From Bacillota bacterium (lineage in GTDB: Bacteria > Bacillota_A > Clostridia > Peptostreptococcales > Anaerovoracaceae): a DNA stretch of 5,457 bases. Each line of letters opens with the position of its first letter. Position 1 is the first letter of the stretch. The notes under the pieces are model-generated. The model was not told the origin of the DNA and did not search any database. It was given only the letters and a program-made list of their open reading frames with translations. Made by a program: the position numbers and the translations under genes. Location of the stretch: assembly GCA_017457585.1 (NCBI GenBank), contig JAFTHD010000223.1, positions 1 to 5,457 of the forward strand, given 5' to 3'. Shown here one piece after another: positions 1-5,281 of this stretch.

Positions 1-579
1 GGCCGCCGCACCTACCGCTTCAATCCCCATTTTTTTGCACCCGTAGAGCGCTCTGTACAGATGGTACTTCTGGGTCACAACAACCATCTTCTCTACGCGA
101 AAAATGTAACTGGACCTGTAAATAGACTCATAGGTGCTGAATCCTGCATAATCACAAAAAATATCTTCAGGGTCTACCCCTCTGTCCACGCAGTACTTCC
201 TCATCGGCCCTACTTCATTGTACTCTATCTGTCCGCTGTCTCCCGTTAGAAGAAGCTTGGGTGCCACCCCTTCCTGATAGAGCTCAATCGCCGTGTCCAG
301 TCTGTCTCTCAGCATGGGGCTCGGCTTTCCTCCTGAATATACTGAGGCTCCAAGCACCATAATGCAATCTGCATCCAGATCCGCCAGCTTCTCAATTTCA
401 CCCTTTGTCAGGTGATCATATTTACCGCTTATTACGCCTTTTATGCTGCCTTTCGTTGTCCCGATCATCATACCGTTTATGATGATTCCGCAAACTAATA
501 CCGCAACAATTATGAATATGACATAAAGGGATACCCGCACCACCGGGCTCCCTGAATTTCTTAGTTCATTAATTCTCAT
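1..579 (-). CDS. SanA/ElyC/YdcF family (DUF218) membrane-anchored protein, C-terminus cut by window edge
   Basis: 193 codons are visible from the ATG at 579; the 3' end lies outside the window. Residues 13-35 form one hydrophobic membrane segment after a short basic N-terminus, so the rest probably faces the cell exterior. The DUF218 domain begins near residue 69. It shows the family pattern: a strand ending in VLGASV (75-80), GKPSPMLRDRLDTA (84-97), LLLTGD (109-114), a Glu in YNEV (120-123), GVDPEDI (134-140), a G-x-STYES segment (146-152) and VVVTQKYHLYRA (166-177). Family members such as E. coli SanA and ElyC affect envelope integrity and vancomycin sensitivity, but their reaction is not well defined, so no substrate is assigned. 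The gene diverges from the hydrolase gene at 1001. The reading frame is closed by a stop at 604-606, and 579 is the only ATG between that stop and the membrane segment. No clear Shine-Dalgarno sequence precedes it. The family call is firm; the exact role is unknown. Confidence 0.87.
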   Translation of the reverse strand, partial: MRINELRNSGSPVVRVSLYVIFIIVAVLVCGIIINGMMIGTTKGSIKGVISGKYDHLTKGEIEKLADLDADCIMVLGASVYSGGKPSPMLRDRLDTAIELYQEGVAPKLLLTGDSGQIEYNEVGPMRKYCVDRGVDPEDIFCDYAGFSTYESIYRSSYIFRVEKMVVVTQKYHLYRALYGCKKMGIEAVGAAA

Positions 580-585
580 AGGAAC

Positions 586-614
586 ATTTTTGCATCTGCG
601 GCGTCATATGTCAA
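586..614 (-). promoter_or_regulatory. Candidate promoter for the SanA-like gene
   Basis: On the minus strand a perfect -35 box, TTGACA (614-609), is followed after 17 bp by AAAAAT (591-586), a 4-of-6 match to the -10 consensus. The predicted transcript start would fall at about the A of the ATG at 579, giving a leaderless message. That fits the lack of a ribosome binding site but is inferred from box spacing alone. Confidence 0.35.
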
Positions 615-677
615 GATTTGTTCACGCAATAAATGTATAAGCGGATAGTAAATGCCTGGGGTCTTTTGTCATCGGGC

Positions 678-813
678 TGTTATGGGTCTTTGACCCTGAT
701 TCACCCGTTCTCGTCCGGCGCGAGCTTTTGTTATGGGTCTTTGACCCTATGATTCACCCTTCTCGTCCGGTGCGGGCTTTTGTTATGGGTCTTTGACCCT
801 ATGAATTTCTGTG
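678..813. repeat. Tandem repeat, 51-52 bp unit, about 2.6 copies
   Basis: Copies begin at 678, 729 and 781. Each opens with TGTTATGGGTCTTTGACCCT, which contains the inverted repeat GGGTC-TTT-GACCC (684-696, 735-747, 787-799). Copies one and two continue through GATTCACCC, TTCTCGTCCGG and a GC-rich tail ending in CTTTT. They differ by one 2 bp indel (AT), one 1 bp indel (G) and two substitutions. Copy three diverges after about 24 bp. The repeats are adjacent, with no unique spacers between them. The second half of copies one and two can fold as a CTCGT/GCGAG-type stem (710-724, 762-776). The function is unknown: a REP-like or miniature mobile element, a regulator binding array, or a structured RNA are all possible. 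Confidence 0.85.
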
Positions 814-815
814 AA

Positions 816-857
816 AAGACCTATGTTCCTGTCGATATTGCCTTTATGTTAGGTCTT
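816..857. repeat. Inverted repeat AAGACCTA / TAGGTCTT
   Basis: Perfect 8 bp arms at 816-823 and 850-857 enclose a 26 bp AT-rich interval. The arms are the AGACCT variant of the GACCC half-sites in the tandem repeat just upstream, so this looks like part of the same motif cluster. Its role is unknown. Confidence 0.6.
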
Positions 858-870
858 CTGGCTAAAATCT

Positions 871-888
871 GTAGGTCTAAAGACCTAC
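871..888. repeat. Palindrome GTAGGTCT-AA-AGACCTAC
   Basis: An 18 bp palindrome with perfect 8 bp arms and a central AA, followed at once by another AGACCT half-site at 890-895. Its right edge lies 59 bp before the -35 box of the hydrolase promoter. The position and symmetry suit an operator for a dimeric regulator, but no regulator is encoded in the window and a relic of the repeat family is equally possible. Confidence 0.6.
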
Positions 889-947
889 GAGACCTGACTA
901 TTTTACACACTTGGCCGGCCACAAGAAGCCAGCTATCTTTATTTTTA

Positions 948-976
948 TGGATATAGCGCGAGAAGTTGAGTATAAT
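948..976 (+). promoter_or_regulatory. Sigma-A type promoter for the MBL-fold hydrolase gene
   Basis: A perfect TATAAT -10 box lies at 971-976. A 4-of-6 match to the -35 box, TGGATA, lies at 948-953, separated by the optimal 17 bp. Transcription should begin around 982-984, leaving a leader of only about 18 nt that consists mainly of the ribosome binding site. Confidence 0.65.
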
Positions 977-983
977 AACAGAA

Positions 984-991
984 AAAGGAGG
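984..991 (+). promoter_or_regulatory. Ribosome binding site fixing the start of the hydrolase gene
   Basis: AAAGGAGG ends 9 nt before the ATG at 1001. This near-perfect Shine-Dalgarno selects 1001 over the in-frame upstream TTG at 911, which would lie upstream of the promoter and would add about 30 residues unlike the family N-terminus. Confidence 0.88.
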
Positions 992-1000
992 CTTATTCCC

Positions 1001-1789
1001 ATGATAGTAGAATACATAGGCCACAGCGGAGTGCTTGTGGAACTCGATAAGATAAATCTTTTATTCGATGTGATCGCTCCGGTGAGCGGAGGGCACCCGG
1101 CTGAGCTTCGTCACGACTGGGGGACATTCCCTAAACTGGATCCTGCAAAGGATACGGTGGTGTTTGCAAGCCACAATCACGGAGATCACTATAGCGAAGA
1201 AATCTGGAAGCTGCGCGGTCTTCTCCCGCATCTTCACTACGTTATCAGCAAAGATGTGCACTTTTCTTCCGGTGTCCGCGCAAGGCTTGGAATTACCGAT
1301 GAGGATATGTCGCGCATCACTTTTGTGAAGAACTACACTTCCCAGGACATCCGGCTTCCGGGCGGTGAAAGCATACATATCCAGACTATACCATCCACAG
1401 ACGAAGGCGTCGCTTTTCTCGTAAAGGCCGGCGGCAAAATCATCTATCACGCAGGAGATCATCACATGTGGATGTGGGAGCTAAACGGCGAAACGTATAT
1501 GCAAGATATGGAAGAGGTTTTCAGACGCACTGTGTCACGCCTCGAAATCGAAAGCGGCGAAGTCATAGACATTGCTTTTCTGCTCCTCGACCAGAGACTG
1601 GCGCCGCACACGTACGACGGCATGGATACTTACCTTGAACTGCTTCCGGTACGCCATGTCGTTCCCATCCATCAGTGGAAGAACTACGATTTGACAGACG
1701 CATATATAGCAGACCGATCCGACATGCTGGCGTCAAAAGGGGTGACGATTCACAAAGTTACCGGCGAAAACTGCAAGTTCTACATATAG
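1001..1789 (+). CDS. MBL-fold metallo-hydrolase, UlaG-like
   Basis: 262 residues, with no signal peptide or membrane segment, so probably cytoplasmic. The N-terminus (MIVEYIGHSGVLVE, 1-14) is the typical first strand of UlaG-like beta-lactamase-fold proteins. The metal-binding motif is SHNHGDH, with ligands His58, His60, Asp62 and His63. Later expected ligands are present: Asp153 in HAGDHHMW and His224 in VPIHQW. An STDEGVAF segment (132-139) resembles the conserved core of UlaG-type hydrolases. The fold and a two-metal hydrolytic centre are well supported. The substrate is not: UlaG itself opens a lactone, but relatives act on varied phosphoesters, lactones and nucleic acids. The gene stands alone, with its own promoter at 948-976 and a terminator at 1860-1903, and its neighbours give no clue to the substrate. 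Confidence 0.88.
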   Translation: MIVEYIGHSGVLVELDKINLLFDVIAPVSGGHPAELRHDWGTFPKLDPAKDTVVFASHNHGDHYSEEIWKLRGLLPHLHYVISKDVHFSSGVRARLGITDEDMSRITFVKNYTSQDIRLPGGESIHIQTIPSTDEGVAFLVKAGGKIIYHAGDHHMWMWELNGETYMQDMEEVFRRTVSRLEIESGEVIDIAFLLLDQRLAPHTYDGMDTYLELLPVRHVVPIHQWKNYDLTDAYIADRSDMLASKGVTIHKVTGENCKFYI

Positions 1790-1859
1790 ATTCGCAAGTC
1801 AATTGTCGCGGAGGGGAAATCCCCGGATGAACGCAAAATGCATGTCTCCACGATACTCA

Positions 1860-1903
1860 AAAAACGCTGTGCATCTCGATTGAACAAAATGCACAGCGTT
1901 TTT
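1860..1903. terminator. Bidirectional intrinsic terminator between convergent units
   Basis: Perfect 15 bp arms (1860-1874 and 1889-1903) enclose a 14 nt loop. The core is CGCTGTGCAT paired with ATGCACAGCG. The outer ends give a run of five T on the plus strand and six T on the minus strand, so the element can stop transcription both from the hydrolase gene (stop at 1789) and from the dap operon (stop at 2004). Confidence 0.92.
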
Positions 1904-1916
1904 CACTTTATCACTC

Positions 1917-2003
1917 TTATCTTCTCAGCTTCAGCTTCTTATAATCCTGCGCAAACGGCGATGCTTCAAACAGCATCGAAGGCTCTGCAGGGATGCCTTG
2001 CCC
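1917..2003 (-). other. In-frame open stretch after the dapH stop (possible tail peptide or gene remnant)
   Basis: Directly after the dapH TAA, the same frame stays open for 28 codons and ends at a TAA at 1919-1917. Codon choice (CTG, AAG, GAG, GCG) resembles the operon genes, and the last part reads MLFEASPFAQDYKKLKLRR from an internal ATG at 1976. No Shine-Dalgarno sequence precedes that ATG, so independent translation is unlikely. The DNA also forms a hairpin of 7 bp arms (CGATGCT at 1959-1965, AGCATCG at 1972-1978), which may instead be a 3' UTR structure upstream of the terminator. A run this long is not improbable by chance. No similarity to a known protein is recognised. Confidence 0.25.
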
Positions 2004-2705
2004 TTACAGCTTCCTCAGAAGGTCCACCAGTTCCAGCTTCTCCGCTGCCGTCTCACTGGCCTTCTTTATAACCTTGGCAGGAACACCTGCTACAACATCT
2101 CCCGGAGCCACATCGTTTACAACGACTGCCCCTGCCGCAACGACTGCGCCCTCTCCTACGGTTACGCCTTCAAGGACTACTGCATTGGCGCCGATTACAA
2201 CTCCGTCCTCGATGGTTACAGGCTTCGCCGATGGCGGTTCGATCACGCCTGCCAGAACGGTTCCGGCACCGATGTGGCAGTTCTTTCCCACCGTAGCTCT
2301 GCCGCCTAAGATTGCGCCCATGTCTATCATTGTGCCTTCTCCGATTATGGAGCCGATGTTGATGACTGCGCCCATCATGATGACAGCGTTATCCCCTATG
2401 GATACCTTGTCACGAATGATTGCGCCCGGCTCGATTCGGGCCTTGATGTTCTTCATGTCAAGGAGCGGAATTGCGGAATTTCTGCTGTCGTTTTCGATTA
2501 CGTAATCCTCAATTGAATCAGCGTTTGCCTCTAAAATCGGCTGCACGTCTTTCCAGTCTCCGAACACGATTTTATCCCCTGCGCCGAACACCTGGCAGCC
2601 TGCGTAGTCAACGCTTGCGCCGTCCTTTTCCTTTACGTAAACCTTGACCGGCGTCTTCTTCTCTGCGTTGCCGATGTATGCGATAATTTCTCTTGCTTCC
2701 ATCAT
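2004..2705 (-). CDS. dapH: 2,3,4,5-tetrahydropyridine-2,6-dicarboxylate N-acetyltransferase (EC 2.3.1.89)
   Basis: 233 residues, close to Bacillus DapH (about 236). The enzyme transfers acetyl from acetyl-CoA to tetrahydrodipicolinate in the cytoplasm, opening the acetylase branch of DAP synthesis. The N-terminal DapH domain (about 1-85) includes TPVKVYV (18-24) and [16 protein letters not shown] (65-80). It is followed by a left-handed beta-helix of hexapeptide repeats (about 87-205) with [42 protein letters not shown] and [10 protein letters not shown]. These blocks match DapH rather than the succinyl-transferase DapD. The start was set at the ATG at 2705 because AAGGAG (2720-2715) lies 9 nt upstream; a second ATG follows immediately, and the TTG at 2723 overlaps that ribosome binding site. 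It is the last clear gene of the operon, 60 bp after dapB, with the terminator about 100 bp downstream. The normal C-terminus (DLLRKL) supports the stop at 2004. Confidence 0.95.
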   Translation of the reverse strand: MMEAREIIAYIGNAEKKTPVKVYVKEKDGASVDYAGCQVFGAGDKIVFGDWKDVQPILEANADSIEDYVIENDSRNSAIPLLDMKNIKARIEPGAIIRDKVSIGDNAVIMMGAVINIGSIIGEGTMIDMGAILGGRATVGKNCHIGAGTVLAGVIEPPSAKPVTIEDGVVIGANAVVLEGVTVGEGAVVAAGAVVVNDVAPGDVVAGVPAKVIKKASETAAEKLELVDLLRKL

Positions 2706-2714
2706 AACGATATT

Positions 2715-2720
2715 CTCCTT
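2715..2720 (-). promoter_or_regulatory. Ribosome binding site deciding the dapH start
   Basis: AAGGAG on the minus strand lies 9 nt before the ATG at 2705. It rules out the longer frame opening with TTG at 2723. The rest of the 60 bp dapB-dapH gap holds only a weak 5 bp stem (2728-2732 with 2744-2748). Confidence 0.8.
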
Positions 2721-2765
2721 CAAAAGTGCGGCGTATATTTAGTGCCGCCATCAGTTCTCTATACT

Positions 2766-3473
2766 CTATCCGAACAGCACGTCTTCCATGGTGCTGAAAC
2801 CTGCCGGTTTACCCTGGGTGTACTCAGCCGCTCTCAATGCACCTGCCGCAAAGATTCTCTTTGACGTGGCCGTATGCTTGATCTCGATGATCTCATCGGT
2901 TCCGGCGTAGATCACGCTGTGTTCACCTGATATGGTGCCGCCGCGGATCGCATGGATTCCGATTTCATTGGCACGCTTCCTGTTGCCTTCTCTGCCGTAC
3001 ACGTGGTCGTACTTGCCGGTCGGGTCGGCAGCGCTCAGGAGCATCTTTGCCGTGCCGCTCGGTGAATCCAGCTTCTTGTTGTGGTGCTTTTCGATGATTT
3101 CGATGTCAAATGCACTCTCGAGAATCGGAGTAATCTCGGCGATCACCCTCTTCATCACGTTGATTCCCAGGGAGAAGTTGGCGGAGAAAACTACCGGAAC
3201 TTCCTGCGCCAGATCTCTGATCTGCTGTTCCTGATCAGGGCTGTATCCCGTAGTTGCGATGACAGCCGGAACGCTGTACTTCCTGCAGTACTCGGATATC
3301 ATATCCAGGTTTGCCGGATTGCTGAAGTCTATTACAACATCAGCTCTGCCCAGATCTTCCAAAAGTTCGTCGTCCATCGGCTCCACGACTCCGGCTACCT
3401 CGTATCCCTTCTCTTCGGCAAGGCCTGCCAGAACTTTGCCCATGGCGCCCTTGCCCATAATTGCAATCTTCAT
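2766..3473 (-). CDS. dapB: 4-hydroxy-tetrahydrodipicolinate reductase (EC 1.17.1.8)
   Basis: 235 residues, shorter than E. coli DapB (273) but with all key blocks. It reduces the DapA product to tetrahydrodipicolinate using NAD(P)H. The N-terminal Rossmann fold opens with the dinucleotide loop GKGAMGK (7-13), followed by DFSNP (49-53) and ATTGY (73-77). The central ANFSLGIN (98-105) leads to the signature EKHHNKKLDSPSGTA (128-142), which contains the catalytic His130 and Lys134 (E. coli His159 and Lys163). IRGGTISGEHSV and the C-terminal GALRAAEY segment complete the fold. Position 31 at the end of the second strand is Glu followed by Pro, with no Arg or Lys nearby. In this family that suggests NADH is well accepted, which is an inference. 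The start ATG at 3473 is preceded by a purine-rich GGAAGGAAAGG stretch. The gene lies 27 bp after dapA. Confidence 0.96.
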   Translation of the reverse strand: MKIAIMGKGAMGKVLAGLAEEKGYEVAGVVEPMDDELLEDLGRADVVIDFSNPANLDMISEYCRKYSVPAVIATTGYSPDQEQQIRDLAQEVPVVFSANFSLGINVMKRVIAEITPILESAFDIEIIEKHHNKKLDSPSGTAKMLLSAADPTGKYDHVYGREGNRKRANEIGIHAIRGGTISGEHSVIYAGTDEIIEIKHTATSKRIFAAGALRAAEYTQGKPAGFSTMEDVLFG

Positions 3474-3500
3474 TGTTTCCTTTCCTTCCTGAATCTATAT

Positions 3501-4388
3501 TTATATGAGTCCAAGCTCTCTCATTGTGTCCTCAAGAACGGCCTTATTCTCAGGTTCCATCGGAACCAGCGGCTTTCTGAATCCGCCCACGTTCATTCCC
3601 ACCATGTTCATGGCTTCCTTGATCGGAATCGGGTTCGTCTCTATGAACAGCGCGTTGATGAAATCGAGATGCTTCAGGTGTTCGTCTCTGGCCTTCTTTA
3701 CATCACCGTTCAGGTAGTCCATAACGATGCCATGGGTCACGCCCGGAAGTATATTTGCAAGAACGGAGATTACGCCTGCACCGCCTACCGAAAGTACCGG
3801 CACGTTGATGTCGTCGTTGCCTGAGTAGATGTTGAAGTCATCGTTGATCAGCTTCGCATACTTGGTAACCAGTGACATGTCACCGCTGGCCTCCTTGAGG
3901 CCTACGATATTCGGGTGCTTACTGATCTCTGAAAGAGCGTTGTATGAAATCTTGACGCCCGTCCTTCCCGGCACGTGATAGACCCAGATCGGCGAATGAA
4001 CCGCATCGGCAACCGTGTAAAAGTGGTCGATGAGTCCCGCGTCCGTACACTTGTTGTAGTACGGTGTGATTACAAGCAGTCCGTCCGCTCCCATGTTCTC
4101 ATACTTGAGGCTCAGCTCCTTAGCCATCATGGTGTTGTTCGAGCCGGAGCCTACCAGGATAGGCACTCTGCCGTTAGCCTGACTTATTACGGTCTTCACG
4201 ATTTCATCGCTCTCTGCCATGGTGAGCGTTGGTGTCTCCGCTGTCGTTCCAAGGGCCAGTATGGAATCCGTGCCTTCTGCAATATGGAAGTCTACCAGTT
4301 CCTTCAGTTTATTGAAATTAACGCTTCCGTCCTCGTTAAACGGCGTTATCAGGGCTACCATCGAGCCTCTAAAAGGTCTTTCAAACAT
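3501..4388 (-). CDS. dapA: 4-hydroxy-tetrahydrodipicolinate synthase (EC 4.3.3.7)
   Basis: 295 residues, the normal length for this TIM-barrel aldolase (E. coli 292). It condenses pyruvate with aspartate semialdehyde, the step that commits carbon to DAP and lysine. Visible active-site elements are GTTAETPTL (47-55) with the Thr48-Thr49 pair, Tyr111 in TPYYNK, Tyr137 in YHVPGRT with Arg142, and Schiff-base Lys165 in GLKEASGD. Two small departures are seen: the usual GTTGE is GTTAE and the usual YNVPGRT is YHVPGRT. Neither removes a catalytic residue. The ATG at 4388 follows AAGGGAG with an 8 nt spacer. The gene sits 20 bp after dapF and 27 bp before dapB, so translation is likely closely linked. 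Feedback control by lysine cannot be judged from the sequence. Confidence 0.97.
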   Translation of the reverse strand: MFERPFRGSMVALITPFNEDGSVNFNKLKELVDFHIAEGTDSILALGTTAETPTLTMAESDEIVKTVISQANGRVPILVGSGSNNTMMAKELSLKYENMGADGLLVITPYYNKCTDAGLIDHFYTVADAVHSPIWVYHVPGRTGVKISYNALSEISKHPNIVGLKEASGDMSLVTKYAKLINDDFNIYSGNDDINVPVLSVGGAGVISVLANILPGVTHGIVMDYLNGDVKKARDEHLKHLDFINALFIETNPIPIKEAMNMVGMNVGGFRKPLVPMEPENKAVLEDTMRELGLI

Positions 4389-4408
4389 CTTCGTGTCTCC
4401 CTTCTCGT

Positions 4409-5263
4409 CTATGATCCAAGCTGTCCGTCAAATACGCGTACCGACGGGCCTTCCATAAATACACTTCCGTCTTCTTCGATATCGATTTTCAGGGTACCGA
4501 GGGCGAGCTGCACGTCTGCGCTCTTTCCTATATACCCTCGCCTGCTGGCTGCTACCACCGATGCACACGCTCCCGTTCCGCATGCCAGTGTGATTCCTAC
4601 GCCTCTCTCGTAGGTGAGCACCTGAATACTGTCTCTATCTACTATTTTAACAAAGTTTACGTTCGTTTTCTCTCCAAAAAGTTGGTGATTGCAGATTTCT
4701 TCGCCTATGGGCTCAAGTTTCTCACGGTCTATTTCGTCTGTAAACACCACCGTGTGAATCGTTCCCATGAAGAAGCTGTCAACCTCCTGAGCGCTTCCGT
4801 CCTTCATCGGCACCTGGGCGCCCAGCATGTCCTTTTTATCTGTCTTCACCGCAATCTTCTCAGGGTCAAAGTTCGGACTTCCCATGTTGATCCTGGCTCT
4901 GAAAGGTTCATCTTGCGTGATTTCAACCACCATGCCCCCTGCCAGAGTCTTTACCGGGTATTCTGCCTCTTCGCGGATCCCCTCGTTCATGCAGAACTCT
5001 GCAAAACACCTGATTCCGTTGCCGCACATGGGCGCTCTGCTGCCGTCCTGATTGAAGAAAACCATCTCAAGTTCCGGCTCTTCTCTGACGACGATGAAAC
5101 CATCTGCGCCGATCCCTGTATTAATATCGCAAAGCTGCACTGCCAGCTGTCCGTAGGCCTCGAGCCTTTCCGCTTCTCCTGCCTCCCGGATGTGAGCCGG
5201 TATCCCGGACTCGCGGATTATGACGAAGCTGTTGCCGCAGCCGTGATACTTTGAAACTTTCAT
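4409..5263 (-). CDS. dapF: Diaminopimelate epimerase (EC 5.1.1.7)
   Basis: 284 residues (family about 270-285), two-domain cofactor-free epimerase that converts LL-DAP to meso-DAP in the cytoplasm. Both catalytic cysteines are in place: Cys80 in APMCGNGIRC and Cys228 in LACGTGACA. Substrate-binding elements Asn11 (HGCGN), Asn71 (FFNQDGS) and Glu219-Arg220 (YERGVG) are also present. Several normally conserved positions differ: GNDF is GNSF (10-13), the GNPH segment is GTIH (167-170), and the residue after GVG is Ile where Glu is common. These may be lineage traits, and the reading frame and cysteines argue for an active enzyme. The start ATG at 5263 is preceded by GAGAGG beside the lysC stop, with a slightly long spacer of about 12 nt. 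The gap to lysC is 18 bp, so the two are surely cotranscribed. Confidence 0.96.
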   Translation of the reverse strand: MKVSKYHGCGNSFVIIRESGIPAHIREAGEAERLEAYGQLAVQLCDINTGIGADGFIVVREEPELEMVFFNQDGSRAPMCGNGIRCFAEFCMNEGIREEAEYPVKTLAGGMVVEITQDEPFRARINMGSPNFDPEKIAVKTDKKDMLGAQVPMKDGSAQEVDSFFMGTIHTVVFTDEIDREKLEPIGEEICNHQLFGEKTNVNFVKIVDRDSIQVLTYERGVGITLACGTGACASVVAASRRGYIGKSADVQLALGTLKIDIEEDGSVFMEGPSVRVFDGQLGS

Positions 5264-5281
5264 AATGATGTCACGACCTCT

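Larger units (their letters stand above)
580..947. other. Gene-free divergent spacer with repeats and palindromes
   Basis: No reading frame with a credible start and ribosome binding site was found on either strand. From 655 to 895 the stretch is rich in GGGTC/GACCC and AGGTCT/AGACCT words, described in separate entries. A 10 bp perfect palindrome, TGGCCGGCCA, lies at 912-921. From 580 to 654 nothing is visible apart from the candidate minus-strand promoter. Confidence 0.6.

Noticed and set aside
61..249. Plus-strand frame of 62 codons near the left edge
   Set aside because: It is antisense to the SanA-like domain, which has clear family motifs on the minus strand.
678..813. Evenly spaced repeats resembling a CRISPR array
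   Set aside because: The whole 51-52 bp unit is repeated, so there are no unique spacers, only about 2.6 copies exist, and no cas genes are nearby.
912..921. Palindrome TGGCCGGCCA as an operator
   Set aside because: It is a perfect 10 bp palindrome but unrelated to the neighbouring motif cluster and not repeated, so there is no support beyond its symmetry.
911..1000. Upstream TTG start that would lengthen the MBL-fold protein by 30 residues
   Set aside because: It lies upstream of the promoter at 948-976, has no ribosome binding site, and the extension does not resemble the family N-terminus; the ATG at 1001 has a near-perfect AAAGGAGG.
1061..1465. Minus-strand frame of 134 codons opposite the hydrolase gene
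   Set aside because: The plus-strand frame carries the complete MBL metal-binding motifs; this is its shadow.
1827..1883. Tiny plus-strand frame of 18 codons with a GGAGGGG stretch 10 nt upstream
   Set aside because: It runs into the terminator stem, its upstream G-rich run is part of a GGGG-AAAT-CCCC hairpin (1813-1824), and the peptide has no recognisable features.
1993..2505. Plus-strand frame rich in Ala, Thr, Ser and Pro
   Set aside because: It is the antisense of the dapH hexapeptide repeats; the low-complexity composition mirrors the Gly/Val/Ala-rich helix codons.
2728..2748. Hairpin in the dapB-dapH gap as a possible attenuator
   Set aside because: Only a 5 bp stem (GCGGC/GCCGC) with an 11 nt loop and no following T-run; too weak to call a terminator or regulator.
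3081..3824. Plus-strand frame of 247 codons spanning dapB and dapA
   Set aside because: It is fully antisense to two unmistakable genes, crosses their boundary without regard to it, and has no family resemblance.
3975..4613. Plus-strand frame of 212 codons across dapA and dapF
   Set aside because: Antisense shadow of conserved genes produced by their codon bias; no ribosome binding site.
4682..5254. Plus-strand frame of 190 codons opposite dapF
   Set aside because: Antisense to conserved dapF codons, with no recognisable domain.
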